From positions 4,092,001-4,156,000 of the forward strand of contig JAYKYS010000014.1 of the NCBI GenBank assembly GCA_036924285.1: DNA of 64,000 nt, given 5' to 3'. A program made the position numbers and the translations under genes. Source of the DNA: Asterella californica. Its lineage: Eukaryota > Streptophyta > Marchantiopsida > Marchantiales > Aytoniaceae. Positions 8,083-19,958 of the stretch are shown one piece after another. Under the pieces are notes generated by a model. It was not told where the DNA came from. It searched no databases and worked only from the letters and a program-made list of their open reading frames with translations. How positions within the stretch are numbered: position 1 is the first letter of the stretch; every line of letters starts with the position of its first letter.

Positions 8083-9888
8083 CCGACGGCAATGGTGTAG
8101 GTAGTCGGTACCTCACCCCACTCCGTGTATACCCACTGTCCGAGAAGTCCCCACCAGAACCTCCCGAGAACTCCGTGATGAGAGAATCTCGCTAACACAC
8201 TCCCCACTGGAATGTCGCAATCCCCGTCACCACCGTAACCACCACTTGCCTAACCCCGCTCCTACTGAGCTCACCTATCCCCTACTAGGACGGTCAAGGT
8301 AAGGGCAACCTGTACCTGCCATCACCACAGGCAGCCTCTCACAGTCTCTTGGTCGTCACTCCAACCGCACCGTGAGAGAGACAAAGGTAGTCTGACTGGT
8401 CCGCAACTCCAGCCTCACTACCGACAGCACACTAGAGTGAACTCACTCCGGAAATCAAGCGCCAACACAAGCAAACGCGGCGCACAAACAGGAAGCAGAG
8501 TATGGAGGGGTTCCAACCACAAGAAGTCCAAACGATAACCCTCCACACTCAAACATTCACATAAAGAGAAACCCAGCCCCACCCGGACTGACGACTCCTT
8601 GTCGGTGACCACATGCACAATATATGGTCACCAACTGTCGTAACTGACACTAGAGGTCACTAACTAGATGTCCACACCTCTAGTAGCTCTAAAAACATCC
8701 ACGTGGTAGCTCTACTAGCTCACCCAAGACAACTGCCACCAATTGCCTCCATACGCGCCTCTACGGTGTAGGCAAACACTACCACAACTATAGCTTCCCC
8801 CTAATACTGTGGGGTCGCCCTACCAATCCTCTAGGGACGTGCGAGAAGGTCTCCTACTACCTTATACAAGTCCATAAGTACTTGCACGCATCCCTGTAGG
8901 ACACCAAGAGCTATTGGTCTAGTGGTAAAGCCAAAGCTAAGACTACAGAGTCAGGAGTCCAGGTCCAGGAATAGTGTTGGGATGGGTGACCAGCTGGTTT
9001 TACCCTTCCCACACACCTGAAGCTTGGATACCTCTCTCACGCACGCCAGCAAGCTGGCTTGCGGCGGGCGCGGGCTCGGGCTCAGGCTCAGGCTCAGCTC
9101 CGCCTCCGCACTCACGCACCTCTGCTCCTCGAAGCCTCTAACACGCACTCCACACCTCGACACTCCCGCTCACTCTCCGCTCCGCTCCGCTTGAAGTAGA
9201 GTAGAACAGATACACACACACACCAGAAGAGGCTCGGCTCCACCTCGAATTGCAGAAGATTGCACCAAAACGGCGAAAATAGCTTGCGGGTGCACACGGG
9301 TGACCAAAATCTGACGTAAAACAGCAAGAACCTCCAAATCCAACCCGAACACCACCAAAACAGATTCGCAAATGCACCACACACACTTCGCGGATGCACA
9401 CACACACGAAACAACTACTAAACTCGAGTTTCCACACGAAATTGAGCCAAAATCTGACGTAACTAGCCTTTTGCACTTGCGGGTGTCACAGCAGCGAACT
9501 TCGACGTGCCATAGCTTCTTCAATCCTTGGCCAAACTCCACGAAACTTGGTGCGCTAGAATCGTCTCTCCAATGCGCTTCCAAAGAGTCCACTCCGGCCC
9601 GACATTGACAAGTATTTCAGCTGCTACGCCCAAACGCGCAATCCGGCTCCAACAACACACTTCAAGAACATTCCGCAAAATTTCTGCAGCGCTTCCGCAT
9701 GACAGAAATCTCCACTCGACCCCAACAAGAGCAAATCGATCTGCGACCAGCAATGTAGCACGGCGTCCACACACCTCGATCACGGCTCCACACAATCAAG
9801 CACGAACGACAACGCCCGAAGATACCAGCGGACGATTTCTGATTTCAGATCAGCGAGCTCTTACTGAACTCCGCCTCGACCTGCACTC
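8083..9888 (-). other. Long leader of the methyltransferase retrotransposon
   Basis: About 1.8 kb between the primer site and gag. It contains no convincing long reading frame on the coding strand. It holds a GC-rich Gly/Ala-codon-like low-complexity patch at about 9,060-9,115 and two copies of AAAATCTGACGTAA (about 9,305 and 9,450); related strings occur at 47,395 and 47,587 in another gypsy leader. A tRNA/5S-like patch lies at 8,912-8,995 on the opposite strand. Retroelement leaders usually hold packaging signals; none can be assigned here. Confidence 0.5.
8912..8995 (+). other. tRNA-like plus 5S-rRNA-like patch (possible pol III promoter remnant)
   Basis: TGGTCTAGTGGTAA (about 8,916) resembles a tRNA A box. 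About 60 bases later, ATAGTGTTGGGATGGGTGACC shares GGATGGGTGACC with the 3' half of plant 5S rRNA. The B-box position reads GGAGTCCAGGTCC and is poor. It is antisense to the retrotransposon. It may be a captured SINE head or chance; it is not a complete tRNA or 5S gene. Confidence 0.35.
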
Positions 9889-9899
9889 AGTTCTTTGAG
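9889..9899 (-). promoter_or_regulatory. Candidate self-priming primer-binding site
   Basis: On the coding strand the 11 bases immediately after repeat B are CTCAAAGAACT. They are perfectly complementary to AGTTCTTTGAG inside repeat B (plus-strand positions 10,044-10,054, and 529-539 in the other copy). No tRNA-complementary site beginning TGG is seen next to the repeat. This matches the self-priming of Tf1/sushi-type gypsy elements, where the first 11 bases of the transcript pair with the site beside the LTR. It would place the transcript start within B. Confidence 0.6.
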
Positions 9900-10193
9900 T
9901 AATCTGAATAGAGAAATTACCATCTCCAACACCACAACAAGGACTACTCACAAACGGTCAAGCCAAATCCACTCTAAACGCGAAGAGAATCCGGGTTACA
10001 CTCAACTAGACTATCCACCATAGCCTGGAGCTTGAAGGCTCAACTCAAAGAACTAAGGCCTCCAAGCCCTACCTGCGAAGTTTACCCCTAGTGGGCTCTC
10101 TCTCCAACTCGCCCTAACGGCACTAACGGCCTTACCGGGATGCGCCACTTCGCACTCGGTCAACCTAGCCGAGGTGCCCAAACTGACGTGACA
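9900..10193 (-). repeat. Terminal repeat B, right (5') copy (294 bp)
   Basis: Pairs with 385-678. It forms the 5' end of the element on the coding strand, beginning TGTCACGTC next to the CTTC duplication. No copy of repeat A follows it; the leader with the candidate primer site begins at once. Confidence 0.93.
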
Positions 10194-10197
10194 CTTC
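10194..10197. repeat. Target-site duplication CTTC, right copy
   Basis: Pairs with 274-277 and directly follows the GTGACA terminus of the element. Confidence 0.85.
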
Positions 10198-10963
10198 ACC
10201 TCGACAAGACAAAGCCACCACTTCAGCACCAAGAGATTCAACTATAGGAAGGGAGCTGAGTATGTTCGAGAAGACATTGGAGTTTCTCAGTGGCATCGCA
10301 TTACCCATCATAGCACAATTAGACATGCAACGGCATGTTTATGAGTAGGAGACTCAGAAGACTTTGTCCTTGAACGATCTTCTCAACGCGATACACTTCA
10401 GGAAACAAGGGTGGATCAAAGAGAAGGATTCTTTAATGAAGAAGCTAGCGGTCTCTTCGGACGAAGTGAAGAAGTTGACAGTGGAGCGCGATGCTCTGAT
10501 GATTGCGAAGGCAGAAGAACAAGTGAAGGCTTCTCAGGAGATGCAAGATTGGCAAGCAAAGCTTAACCTTATGACTTCACGTTATCATGACCTAAAGTCA
10601 GAAAGGGATATTATGCTTGAGCAGTTGGCGACGAAGGACGAAGAGATAGCGAGTGCTCAACAGGCAAAGGTGATTGCACAAGAGAAGGCCGAAGGACTTC
10701 GGACGAAGGTGGAGGAAGCGATGACTTCGTACTTCGTGAATGAGTTAGATGCGACAGAGAAGGAGCTTCTCTCGCGACTCAGAGAAGAGACAACAGGAAC
10801 ATCAGATCCTTCGGTGAAGAGCAGAGTAGTTAGGATAGCTGAGAGAATTATTCGAGATTTGAAAGAGCTTAGGGAGACAGTTAAGTTTACGTTATGGAGT
10901 GTAGGTAGGACATTTCAATTAGGTAGCAATGCGTCTTCAGTTTCGCCAAGTGAGGAGACGTGA
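10198..10963 (+). pseudogene. Gag-like coiled-coil ORF of older retroelement, 3' part
   Basis: Continues the frame of 27-277 after removal of the inserted element. One TAG at 10,346-10,348 breaks it; after that it is open from 10,349 to the TGA at 10,961-10,963 (199 residues from the ATG at 10,364). Residues about 20-130 of that last segment are a long heptad-rich coiled coil (charged Lys/Glu/Asp with Leu/Ala spacing). The C-terminal part has a second helical region with RVVRIAERIIRDLKELRE. It is probably a structural protein of a retroelement, but no named family can be assigned. The nonsense codon and the 9.9 kb insertion make it non-functional. Confidence 0.6.
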
Positions 10964-11904
10964 TTCAACGTTCTAGATGTAATATTTTCTTTGTAGAAAA
11001 AGAGATCGTCATCTTCGCGAAACAGACTATATAAGCGATACGATTCTCAGGCATTATATCTTTTCCATATTTTCAGTTTTTGTTAGTTAATTTTTGATTA
11101 CGCAAGATTGCGAAGTGAGAGTGTGAACGATGTGGGCGAAGATAATTATCTACGAAGGACATAGTTTGCTGTCGCAGGTGTCAGTCTGATTGATGTAGAC
11201 CTCCGAAGTTTATCTTCAGCGAAGAGGGTCTTCGAGCTATTTAAGTGAACGACATTTCGAGAATTTGAGAACATATCAGTTACTGTGAAGTGGAAGAGAA
11301 TAAGTTAAATTGTAAGAAGAGTTCGGAACATGGTGGCTTCGTCTTAAGTCTGCCTTCTTCAAATAAGTGGGATTCATAAGAGTGAGGATTTAGTTGGAAG
11401 AACACTTCTTAGGAAGAGTAGGGGCTTATCATTTGAGTTTTGATGTGAAGTCTGTATTCTACTATCTTTTCAGAAGGAGACTAGTAACATTTCAACAGTA
11501 TTTGCTATCTTCATTTATTCATAGGTCTATCTTCTCGAATCTTTTATTTGTATTGTTGGAAAGGTCCTTGATCAAAGAACTATTTCATTGTTGTTTGTAT
11601 CGATTTGTCAAGTTATGCTTGGGTTTGGTTTCTTATCAGACTTAAACTCTCATCCGGATATTATTCTATTCTGTGAGAATAACAGAAAACTATCAGAATT
11701 ACCATTGTGACATTGTAGTATTGTGTTTTGTGTTATTGTTAACTGTATCTTCGTGAGAAAGATCTTTAATTTACTATTTCCGATACATTGTGTTTCTCTG
11801 GGTTGTTACATGCACGAATTGAGTTTTCTCTTCGGGAGGTTCTTGGTATTGCGAAGAGGGAGTTTCATGAACTGATTATCGACATCATCAAGCGAAAGAG
11901 ATAG
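10964..11904 (+). other. LTR-like or regulatory stretch with TATA box
   Basis: No coding frame of note. CTATATAAG at 11,027-11,035 is a good plant TATA box on the plus strand, followed by T-rich DNA and short CTTCG/CGAAG-rich segments like those in the Gag-like ORF. It may be an LTR or internal promoter of the older element; I found no second copy in the window to prove an LTR. Confidence 0.35.
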
Positions 11905-13010
11905 GTGATGTCCGAGCAAGTAGAGAGTCATATGATAAATGCAGTAGGAGCTTCTTTGAATGATGCAGAGTTTGGGAAGGTGCATTTTCAGGAAGCTGAT
12001 GATCAGGGCTACCAACAAGAACCGTTAGTTGGTGATATCGGTACCATTGAGTTTGATGATGAGGAAGCTGGCAAGGAGAGTCCAGCTATTGATAGTGACT
12101 TTAGAAGGAGACATTGGGCTCGTGCTACGACTGCTACACGAGTTCGTCTTAGAAGTTTATCAGAACTTGTTGTTGCTTTAGTTGATCATGGATCTGAGAT
12201 CAACATCATGTCATGGGAGATGTACGAGAGAGGTCAGGGTCTATCAAGCTGAACCATGGTTGGGTGTTACGTGCTGCAAACAACCAGAAAGGTGAGTTAT
12301 ATGACGCTTGTCCTAACATGAAGGTGAAGATAGATGATGTGGATGTAGATTAGCACTTTTACAGTCTTCTGCTTCATATCTTGTGATTCTTGGTCAACCT
12401 TATATCACTGTAGTTCAAATGGAGACCAAGGTGATGGATGACGGATCTCATTACGCTAAGATCCGTAGTCTAGATGATAGACGTTCTGTGTAGTTTCTGA
12501 CCGTTCGTACGAATCACTAAGGAAACCGACAGACTATTTATTTGAGAGATTCTCTTATCTGTAGGAGTAAAGGTTTTCTGAAACCACTCTTGTAGGACGG
12601 GATAGCAAGACTGAAAGATCTACTGCTACTATGTCGCTTTAGTAGCCTGAGGGAACACAGGAGGCTGGTGAAGAGGCTGCTCAAGATTCAGAGAGTAGTT
12701 ATGCTGTACATAGTTGGAGATCTAGTTTGATGACTTTCAGTTCTGATGATTGGAGTGAGTCTTTGAAGGTAAAATTTCAAAATAAGGTATTCTGAGTTAC
12801 CCGGAGCACTTGAGTCATACTCGGGGTTTAATCATCCTTTTCACTTTTAAAAGGGTGAGGTACAAGCTTGAGATCTTAATCACTATTTTCATTTTCAAAG
12901 GTTTAGGTTGGCAACTCCCTATTATTTATACCTTTCAACTTGTTTGTTTCGGTAAGTTTCTGATAATCTACATAATATTCAATCCTATCAGATATGCATC
13001 TTTCTGAACT
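11905..13010 (+). pseudogene. Retroelement protease and Pol N-terminal remnant
   Basis: The 115-residue frame 11,905-12,252 ends with VALVDHGSEINIMS, a degenerate retroviral-type aspartic protease active site (Asp-His-Gly-Ser where Asp-x-Gly-Ser is expected). After the stop, translated fragments up to about 12,500 still read VILGQPYIT, METKVMDDGSHYAKIRS and FLTVRTNH with several stops and frame changes. Around 12,800 another fragment reads EHLSHTRG. These segments belong to a gypsy-like family common in seedless plants, as far as I can judge from memory. The copy is dead. It lies on the same strand and downstream of the interrupted Gag-like ORF, so both may be one element. Confidence 0.6.
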
Positions 13011-13135
13011 AGTCACATGATGATGAACACGTAGACGGCAAAAATTGCTTAAGACTTGATCAACAAAGACTTGAGGAATTTTGATATCAACATTAACTTT
13101 CTTATATAAACTGATAAAGTGTTATGCTATCTTCG

Positions 13136-14228
13136 AGACACTAGTTAATCACATATTTAACATTTATTTCTATGGTGGTATTATTAAGGTTTAAACTTTT
13201 ACAATATCGACAACAAAATATTTTCAATCAACAGGATGTCAGTATTTAATTTAAGTATAAATCATAATTTTGATATCTTTTCTGAAAGTAAAAAATTAGA
13301 AGTCTCACCGCAATAACAAATGAGTTCGAATAAAAGTCTACAAGATAATAAAGAACCAAGCAACTTAAATTTCTCACCTTTCTATGAACCTGGATGTGAC
13401 ATGTTCCATTGATTCTTCGTCTACTCAAAGAAGTCAAAACTTGAGAATCTATTAAGTCGTAGAATTCTCACCAGTGGGTAATATAGGTGCTAATATCTTG
13501 TCAATGAAGAAAAATATAAAAAAATTTGATCCTCGTCAACCAAAAAATATATATTTATCTTGTAATAATTGTAAACTTTATTTTTTAATAGACTGTTGAG
13601 GAAATTGTAAGTAAATGTGTTTGCTATCTCTCCCAATGGAACAAGAAAAATAAGCAACCATTCTTGTAATAGAAAATCTTCAGCACTCTTCTACAATAAG
13701 TAAATGTGTCTGGAGGCTGGATGACCTTGGCATCACTTTGGATTCTACGTAGACTGTCATTACTTACACAAAAAATAACTTTGGAAGTGCTACGGCACAT
13801 ATCATTTTCACTGTATACAGTTTACATTCTCTGATTTGCTGGTTCAAGAGAGACACTTTGCGGAAATCTCGAATCGAGAAAAGAACATCTTTTGTTCTAT
13901 TCCGAATAGAAATAACATTCACATTCTATTTTCAGATGATCAAAATCTATGCTCCAGAAGCATACTTTCTTATAACAAAACTTCATCCCATCTCTCTTTA
14001 TAATATCAAGGTTTACTTAACAATGGATGATTTTTTCATCAACTTTTTGAGAGGTGCGCCTTCGTATAGTTAACTTGAACTCAGAGGAGATAGTGAATTG
14101 TCTCATAATGTTTTTTTGAAACGTTATGTCTCTTACATCTCAGGTGAGCCATTTGTGGGTTATGAATCTCTTTGCTGATGTGTATCTTCATCTCTAAACA
14201 ACACTCCACTGGCAAGATCTTCACTTCA
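13136..14228 (-). repeat. LTR of decayed gypsy element, copy 1 (about 1.09 kb)
   Basis: The whole stretch is the reverse complement of 62,926-64,000 with moderate divergence, and its middle matches 40,258-40,938 in the same orientation. On the minus strand it begins near TGAAGTGAAGATCTTG at 14,228. It contains a TATA-like ATTATAAAGAG at about 14,000 on the minus strand, as in the other copies. Its position beside the minus-strand polymerase remnant makes it the likely 3' LTR of that element. Confidence 0.7.
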
Positions 14229-16592
14229 ACTCGGCCGCATTGCACCAAGTTCTGTTCAGGTTGCATCGGGTTGCGATGTAACTCAATGTCCATGAAGAAC
14301 CTACCCCAGGCTTTACGTCTCATACCGTAAAGTTCTGGCTCCGGACTCATAGCATATAGGTTACATCCTCCCCCACCAAAGGAGGTCATACCTATCATTG
14401 GTATGAGTAACATTCAAACAACATAACACAATATAACGCCTAGACGAGCAACAAACTCTAATCCTCCAGCAGATCGTTGGACTTACATAAGCCTTGCAGC
14501 ATACCTCACAACTACACTTCCAGTAGGAGGGGTGATAAGTCCCTTACCTCTTTCAGTGATCTTAGTACGGAGTAATACTTATGCGAGACTTAATGCACCA
14601 CCTCTGCATAGTTAGACATGTGCTCTCATGTGCGCTTTCGCTCATAAGTCACATAAAGCTCAAGCATGACAGAATAGAGAATATTAGTTAACTTCTCTCA
14701 AGTTTCAGCAGAGATGTCTCTTTCTGTCAACCTGCATAAAAACTCACGCATATGATCGCTAGATGTATCTGCTCATCTATGATCTAAATGCAGACGAATT
14801 CATCTCATCAAAATGTGGTAAAGATTCAAGCACAGAATGTCATATCTGGTCTCTTCTTGGCATCTGAGTGTGCTCAACATTGAACTCTTCCAAGTTCAAA
14901 ACATGCACAACTAGATGAAACTCTATCATGCTAGCAAGAAAATTTAACTTGTACGCAACTAGACCTAACTCCTTTTCAATCAGAAAAGGACCAGCCCATC
15001 TTGGTAAGAACTTAAGTGTTAGATCTTTTGGAAACGAATAATTTTTCATTTTCAGCTAAACTCGCTCATCTTCCTGAAATGAAACATCTCGAAGCCCACG
15101 ATTAGCATACTTAACGTAATGCTTTTGTGCCGTCTCCATGTTTGCACGAGCTTTGTTTAAGACAAAACTTCACTCTGCCATAAACTTCTGAACATGCTCA
15201 AGATCAGAACCTTCAAATATGGTAGCATTTTCTAACTGAGTAGAAAGCATTAGAGATGACCAAGTCGAGTGGCTACCTCTCTAAACAATTTAGAAAGATT
15301 TAACCATGTTCCTGAATGTTTAGAATCATTATAAGTGAACTCAACAAGCTCCAAATGCTTGGACCAATCTCTTTGGTCACGCTGAACATTATTTAAAGCA
15401 TGTTCAAGGATCTGGTTAACACGTTCAGTCTGTCCATCATTTGTGGATGGGTAAGAAGAATTGAACCTAAGACTTGGGCCTAGACGGGCAAACAAGCTCT
15501 TCCAGAATTCAAAATAAAATATGGTGTCCAGATCCGGAACTATTTCACGAGGTAATCCATGCAAAAGAAATAATCCAGCAGTCTGAGGTGCAGTAATATT
15601 AGTTCGACAAGGCACAAAACACGCTTGCTTACTGAATCTATCTACTATCACCAGATATGATCAAAACTAGCAGATAAAGATAATTGTGGAATAAGATCCA
15701 TCGGAATACTTTCTCAAACTGCTTCAAGAACTGATAATGGTTGTAAGAGACCAGCCGGTTTCTTCAACTCAGCTCTATTTTGATGACATACCACACAAGT
15801 GCGTAGATAATTTTTCACGTATGAATCTAGAGTAGGTCAGCAAAAACTGCGCTGTATTTTTTCTTTGGCTCGATTCTGACCTCCATGTGAGACGAGAACG
15901 TGATCATGATTTTCTCACAAAATTTGCAAGCGGAAACTACCTGTAGGCACATACAAACGGGTCTGCTTGAAATACCACAACCCATTACTAAATGTAAGAT
16001 GACTTACTTGTGTATCATCTCGCGTTTGCAGACTCCACTGGAGAGCAGTCAAAGCTATCCCCAAGCCCTTACGAATCTACTTTAGGAAATCAGATTCTAG
16101 ATCTTGAATCATGAAACCTTGAACTTAAAGCATCAGCAAGGACATGTTTTTTACCCTTGTGATATCTCCATGTTAGGTTGAAGCTGGTAATCTCCATTTG
16201 CCGACGTTGTTGCTTTAAAGACAAATGAGGTTTGGTTGCAAAATAAGTACTTCTTATATTATCAATACCACTATCACCTTACTTGGGATAAGGTAGTGTT
16301 CTCATCGCTTCATGCACCATATCATGACATACATTTCCTGCTCGTGCATTTCTCATCTCTTCTCGGTTTCGCTGAGTTTATGACTCTCATAAACCACAAG
16401 ATGGCCATCTTGAATCAGGACTCTCCCAACAGCTAAACCGAAAGCATCTATGTGTACCTCGAATGGTTCACCCATTTTTGATAAAGCTAACATAGACGTA
16501 GAAGTAAGAGTGACGCAAAGAGATTTCAACGAGTGATTTTGTGAGAGTGATCGTCTTCTAGCAGGAAGGGAGCTCGAATTAGAAGCAGGCAA
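14229..16592 (-). pseudogene. Decayed gypsy Pol: RNase H and integrase
   Basis: Minus-strand fragments in order are RNase H (FEVHIDAFGLAVGRVLIQDG and YESHKLSETEKR at about 16,390-16,480), the RNase H end (YFATKPHLSLKQ and ADALSSR at about 16,120-16,240), and the integrase zinc region (CVVCHQNRAELKKPAGLLQP at about 15,750-15,810). The integrase core (15,250-15,651) follows with NDGQTERVNQ carrying the catalytic Glu, but the middle Asp segment reads IVPDLDTIFYF, an altered context. The integrase C-terminus is KFLPRWAGPFLIEK and VAYKLNF (14,840-15,049). Stops and frameshifts lie between all pieces. RT, protease and gag are missing. About 14,230-14,840 holds no recognisable domain. Confidence 0.8.
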
Positions 16593-17119
16593 GAGTTCCC
16601 AAGGATCATATGGATTGAAAGTCTCTAGTAATCAAAGATTGGAGCTTCAAGATTGCAGACAGTGGAGCTCGAAGTCGAATGCAAAGACATGGTCTTAGCA
16701 AGGTGGTAACATCGTGAATCAAAGCACTCAACAGCAAAGGTGCACGCAGAAGACATCTGAAGAGTGAAGTAGAAGCGCAACACATTCTAGAAGCACAGTT
16801 CTGAGGTTCTTTTCGCTTCTCCCTCCCTTCCTACCGCTTTCATCCTTCTGACCATATGCTTCCTTCTACCTCGATTGCTTGCATGAAGCCTACCTATTCC
16901 CCCTCCCTCCCCTGAAATTTCTCCAGAGTGAACTGGAGGTGGAGGCGTTGTCCGATTTCTGATAGCCTTCTTACCATGAATCGAATTTGATCTTTCTCTC
17001 TCCTTGTCCCGAAAACCTTTGGTTCTGTCCATCAATTTCCTTACCCCGTTGTGCTTCTGTCCCTAAACCAAGGACAGAAGACCTATTGAAGGTCTAGACA
17101 TTTCTAGAAGCTGAATTGT
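16593..17119. other. No recognisable gene
   Basis: Mixed-composition DNA between the gypsy remnant and the next element. No frame with family similarity was recognised. It may be the truncated upstream part of either neighbour. Confidence 0.4.
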
Positions 17120-19958
17120 AGATTCACATCAAGTAGCTTGGATTGGATTGGAATTGAATTGAGAGAATCTTGATGTGAAATCTAGAGTGAAACAGAGAGT
17201 TGGTGATCATTCTGAGAAGCAGGAAACTGAGAATCAGGACAATGTCTCTCAAGCTTCCAGACTTCTCAAATCCACATCTTCCTAGAGAGCTAGGAGACTG
17301 GAAAACTAGTAGAATGAGCGAGAAGATGTGAAGGTCCTTTATGAGTCTCTTCTGTCTGATCCATAGCAGTATGTTCTTTCTTCTTCTCAACTTTAGATGA
17401 GAATTGTGAGGAGTCTTGCTGGTCTGGAGAGCAATATCACGGGTCATGTCTTCTCATTTTGTAACAAGCTTCTTCTGAGAGTATATGCGAGGTGAGGAGT
17501 CAAAAGATAGAGTACGAACGTTCAATGTTTGTTGTGAGGATAGATTGTGCACCGGAGCCCGAAGACAAGTGAGATCAATGATGAGAAGCCTAGATGCGAG
17601 AAGTCTTCTGAAAACATCTGTTATCCAGAAGCTGTCCCGGGAGTCTTCTTGGAGACCACATAGTAGGAGTCCTCCACCTTCTTCTTATCGTTTCGTAGGA
17701 CTCACTTCTCGATTGTCTCTTCATCTACTGTTAAGAAGTAGGATGAATTGCAAGGTGAGTTGTCTTCTTAAGGTTCCTACAGATGTTTTGCTTAGTTAGA
17801 ATTGCGTAGGTATAGATCAAAAGACGTGATGCAATTAGGAAATACTCTTAGAATTTTGGAAGACAGAATAGCTGTCTTTTGGAAGATTGAACTCGTCTTC
17901 TGAGAGTGGAAACTGGACTGTGAGGACCTAATAAGGATTGAGTCTTAGGCTCACAACAAGCACGTGTGATATATTGTAACTAGAAGCTTCAAAAATGAGT
18001 ATGCATCCTCGAGGTCTTGTGTTATCACAAGCAGAGCTCAATGCGATCAAACCTTTCATCAAGGAGTTGGACCTCGCGTTCTTAACGTGAGATTGGAATC
18101 TTGCTGACTAGGGTTTGCTAGAAGAGGTATGGGCAGCCCTACCTCCTCAAACCATGTACTTATCAAGGTACGAGTTGCTAGAGGAAGATCAGCACTGTGG
18201 ACAGTGAAATGGTGGTGAAGAGCGTTCCATCGATCCGAATCTGAGAACCAAGGATACGAGCTGAAGAAAGAGAAAGTTCCTCCGATTATTTCAGGAAAAT
18301 GACATGTACTTGGGAGTACTACTTGTCTCTTCTTGAAAGATCGACATGGAAAGAATGCTTGGAAGGTGGAAGTCTACCGGGAGTCAAGAAGCGTCTTATG
18401 GGGAAGCTTTATCTTCATCTTTTCTCCAAAAGAAAAGCTTAGAAGGACCGATACATAAGAGATCAGAACATGGAGTTCTTAGGAGCTATCTTCGCATGAG
18501 ACGTCATCAATTGGGGTGCCTTCTTTCACGTTTATGTACATGCCGAGTTAGCTTATTTGGGCATCCCAACAGGAGGGCATCTCACCTTTTTCTTTTGCTA
18601 CTTGTATGTGTCCAAAGGAGATTTGAAGGAGACTCAATTGATCAAGTATGGATCAGTGAGACAAGAAGAAGTCAAGAGGAGACTTCAGAGGAGGAAGATC
18701 GAGCAGACACGATGTCTTTCTCTCTGATTTTAGTGCCTAAGGATGGATCAGACACAACTTAGAAGAATATCATTAGTCCTGCGAGTGATTCCAACGGCAC
18801 AAAAGACGCATGATCACCGCGAAGGATGGGACTTAAGAGCATTCCTAAGACAAGTACGTCTTATATCACCATCCACTCCGGATCCGAGTTAGAATCTCAG
18901 GAAGACAACCTCGGCACTAGGACCACCAAGAAATCAGTTCCTACTACCCAAGGAGTTTGCCGGAGACTCTAGAAGACAGAACCTGGGTAGATGTTTCGAC
19001 TGCAACAGGTGACTATGAGAAGAAGCCTGTCTCTGCTGTGAGAAGAAATCTCTTACCAAGGAAGACATTGGAGTGGCGTCTTCTCGAGTGCAGAAGAAGA
19101 AAGTCACCATGGTGGAAGAGGTCCAAGTACCTCAGGAAGACAGAGAAGCTTCCGCGGATCGGTATGTCAACATGAACTTGATTTTTGACGAAGAAGACTG
19201 GAAGAGTTCAGTGCATTCTTCAGCGACGAGATCCAGCCAGCTGTGGAGATGGTGGAGAAGCAGGCTAGGGTCCAAGAGAAGCCTCTTCAGCCTGGATTTG
19301 ACCTCCGGACTTTGATCAAGCAGTAGGGAGCACAAAAGCAGAGGGTGCAAGCTATGGAAGCCAATCTCCATGCCATTGAGAAGATCGTCATCAAGTTTAA
19401 AATGGAAGCTTCCGCTTCTGTTAAAGAGATGGCTCAATTGCAAAAGAACCATCAAAAGTTGTAGGTGCGACTTCAGCAAAGGGAGCAAGAAGTCTTGAGG
19501 ATCAAGGGTAAACTATTGATCTGGTGGGCGAGAAGAAAAGTTGAAACGCCCAATGGGAAGCTGTAGAAGCCAAGACTAGAGAGAATAGTGGATAGAAGCA
19601 TCATGACACAGATGAAAAAAGCACTTAGGAAGAAGTTTAACTTCACCTAGGGAGCAAGCTTCATACCTTGGTCCGAAATTGGAGATGATGTCTCTAAGGA
19701 CATGCTAGTGGAATGTAAGGACATCATGTTCTGCTACTTGGATCGGCAGATTGAGAGTGTGAAGACTCTCTATTGTCTTCCTTCAGTTCTCAACTCTACC
19801 GCCATGTCTTCAGGTGTTCCATGATCAACCCATGTTGAAGATCCAGAAAAGGAGGAGTTCGATCTAGCTATTCACGTGCTGGTAATAACATTAGAAGTAG
19901 AGAAGACATGCGAGGAAGCTCCAGAAGCCAAGACGTCTTCTGGAAGACAAGAGGAAGA
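17120..19958 (+). mobile_element. Older GAAGAC-rich element (element I), left part
   Basis: Aligns along its length with 20,230-23,080 of element II. Matching landmarks are CAAGCTTCCAGACTTCTCAA (17,249; compare 20,322), the ORF start ATGCATCCTCGAGG (18,001; compare 21,071) and the conserved TGACATGT (18,300; compare 21,372). The ORF homologous to that of element II is broken by many stops (for example within the LGIPTGGHLTF region at about 18,560). Element II is inserted at 19,958/24,903, and the sequence of element I resumes at 24,903. The left edge is approximate. Confidence 0.7.
19954..19958. repeat. Target-site duplication GAAGA of element II, left
   Basis: GAAGA precedes the TGTGGTGCCC terminus at 19,959 and recurs at 24,903-24,907 after the ACTACA terminus. 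The interrupted sequence of element I continues across when one copy is removed. The repeat is low-complexity in a GAAGA-rich region, so the alignment break matters more than the five bases. Confidence 0.65.

Larger units (their letters stand above)
278..10193 (-). mobile_element. Ty3/gypsy-type LTR retrotransposon carrying a DNA methyltransferase and a PHD finger
   Basis: This is a 9,916-bp element transcribed on the minus strand, bounded by TGTC...GACA ends and a CTTC duplication. In coding order it has a roughly 1.8 kb leader, broken gag, zinc knuckles, aspartic protease, C5 DNA methyltransferase, UAG, RT, RNase H, integrase and PHD finger. The order protease-RT-RNase H-integrase defines the Ty3/gypsy type. 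Terminal repeats are permuted: a 294-bp repeat B at the 5' end, and A(108)-B(294)-A(108) at the 3' end. By eye it is clearly richer in GC and CpG than the AT-rich DNA around it. The two B copies differ at one visible position (453 versus 9,968) and the two A copies look identical, indicating recent insertion. Confidence 0.93.

Noticed and set aside
8912..8995. A functional tRNA or 5S rRNA gene
   Set aside because: No full cloverleaf, a poor B box, and only the end of the 5S internal promoter region is matched.
8418..9898. Overlapping frames of 60-140 codons in the retrotransposon leader
   Set aside because: They overlap in several frames on both strands, have low-complexity composition and match no family.
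278..10193. A tyrosine-recombinase (Ngaro/DIRS-like) element, because of the split-repeat layout
   Set aside because: The element has a complete DDE integrase with HHCC zinc region and a 4-base target duplication; no tyrosine recombinase is present.
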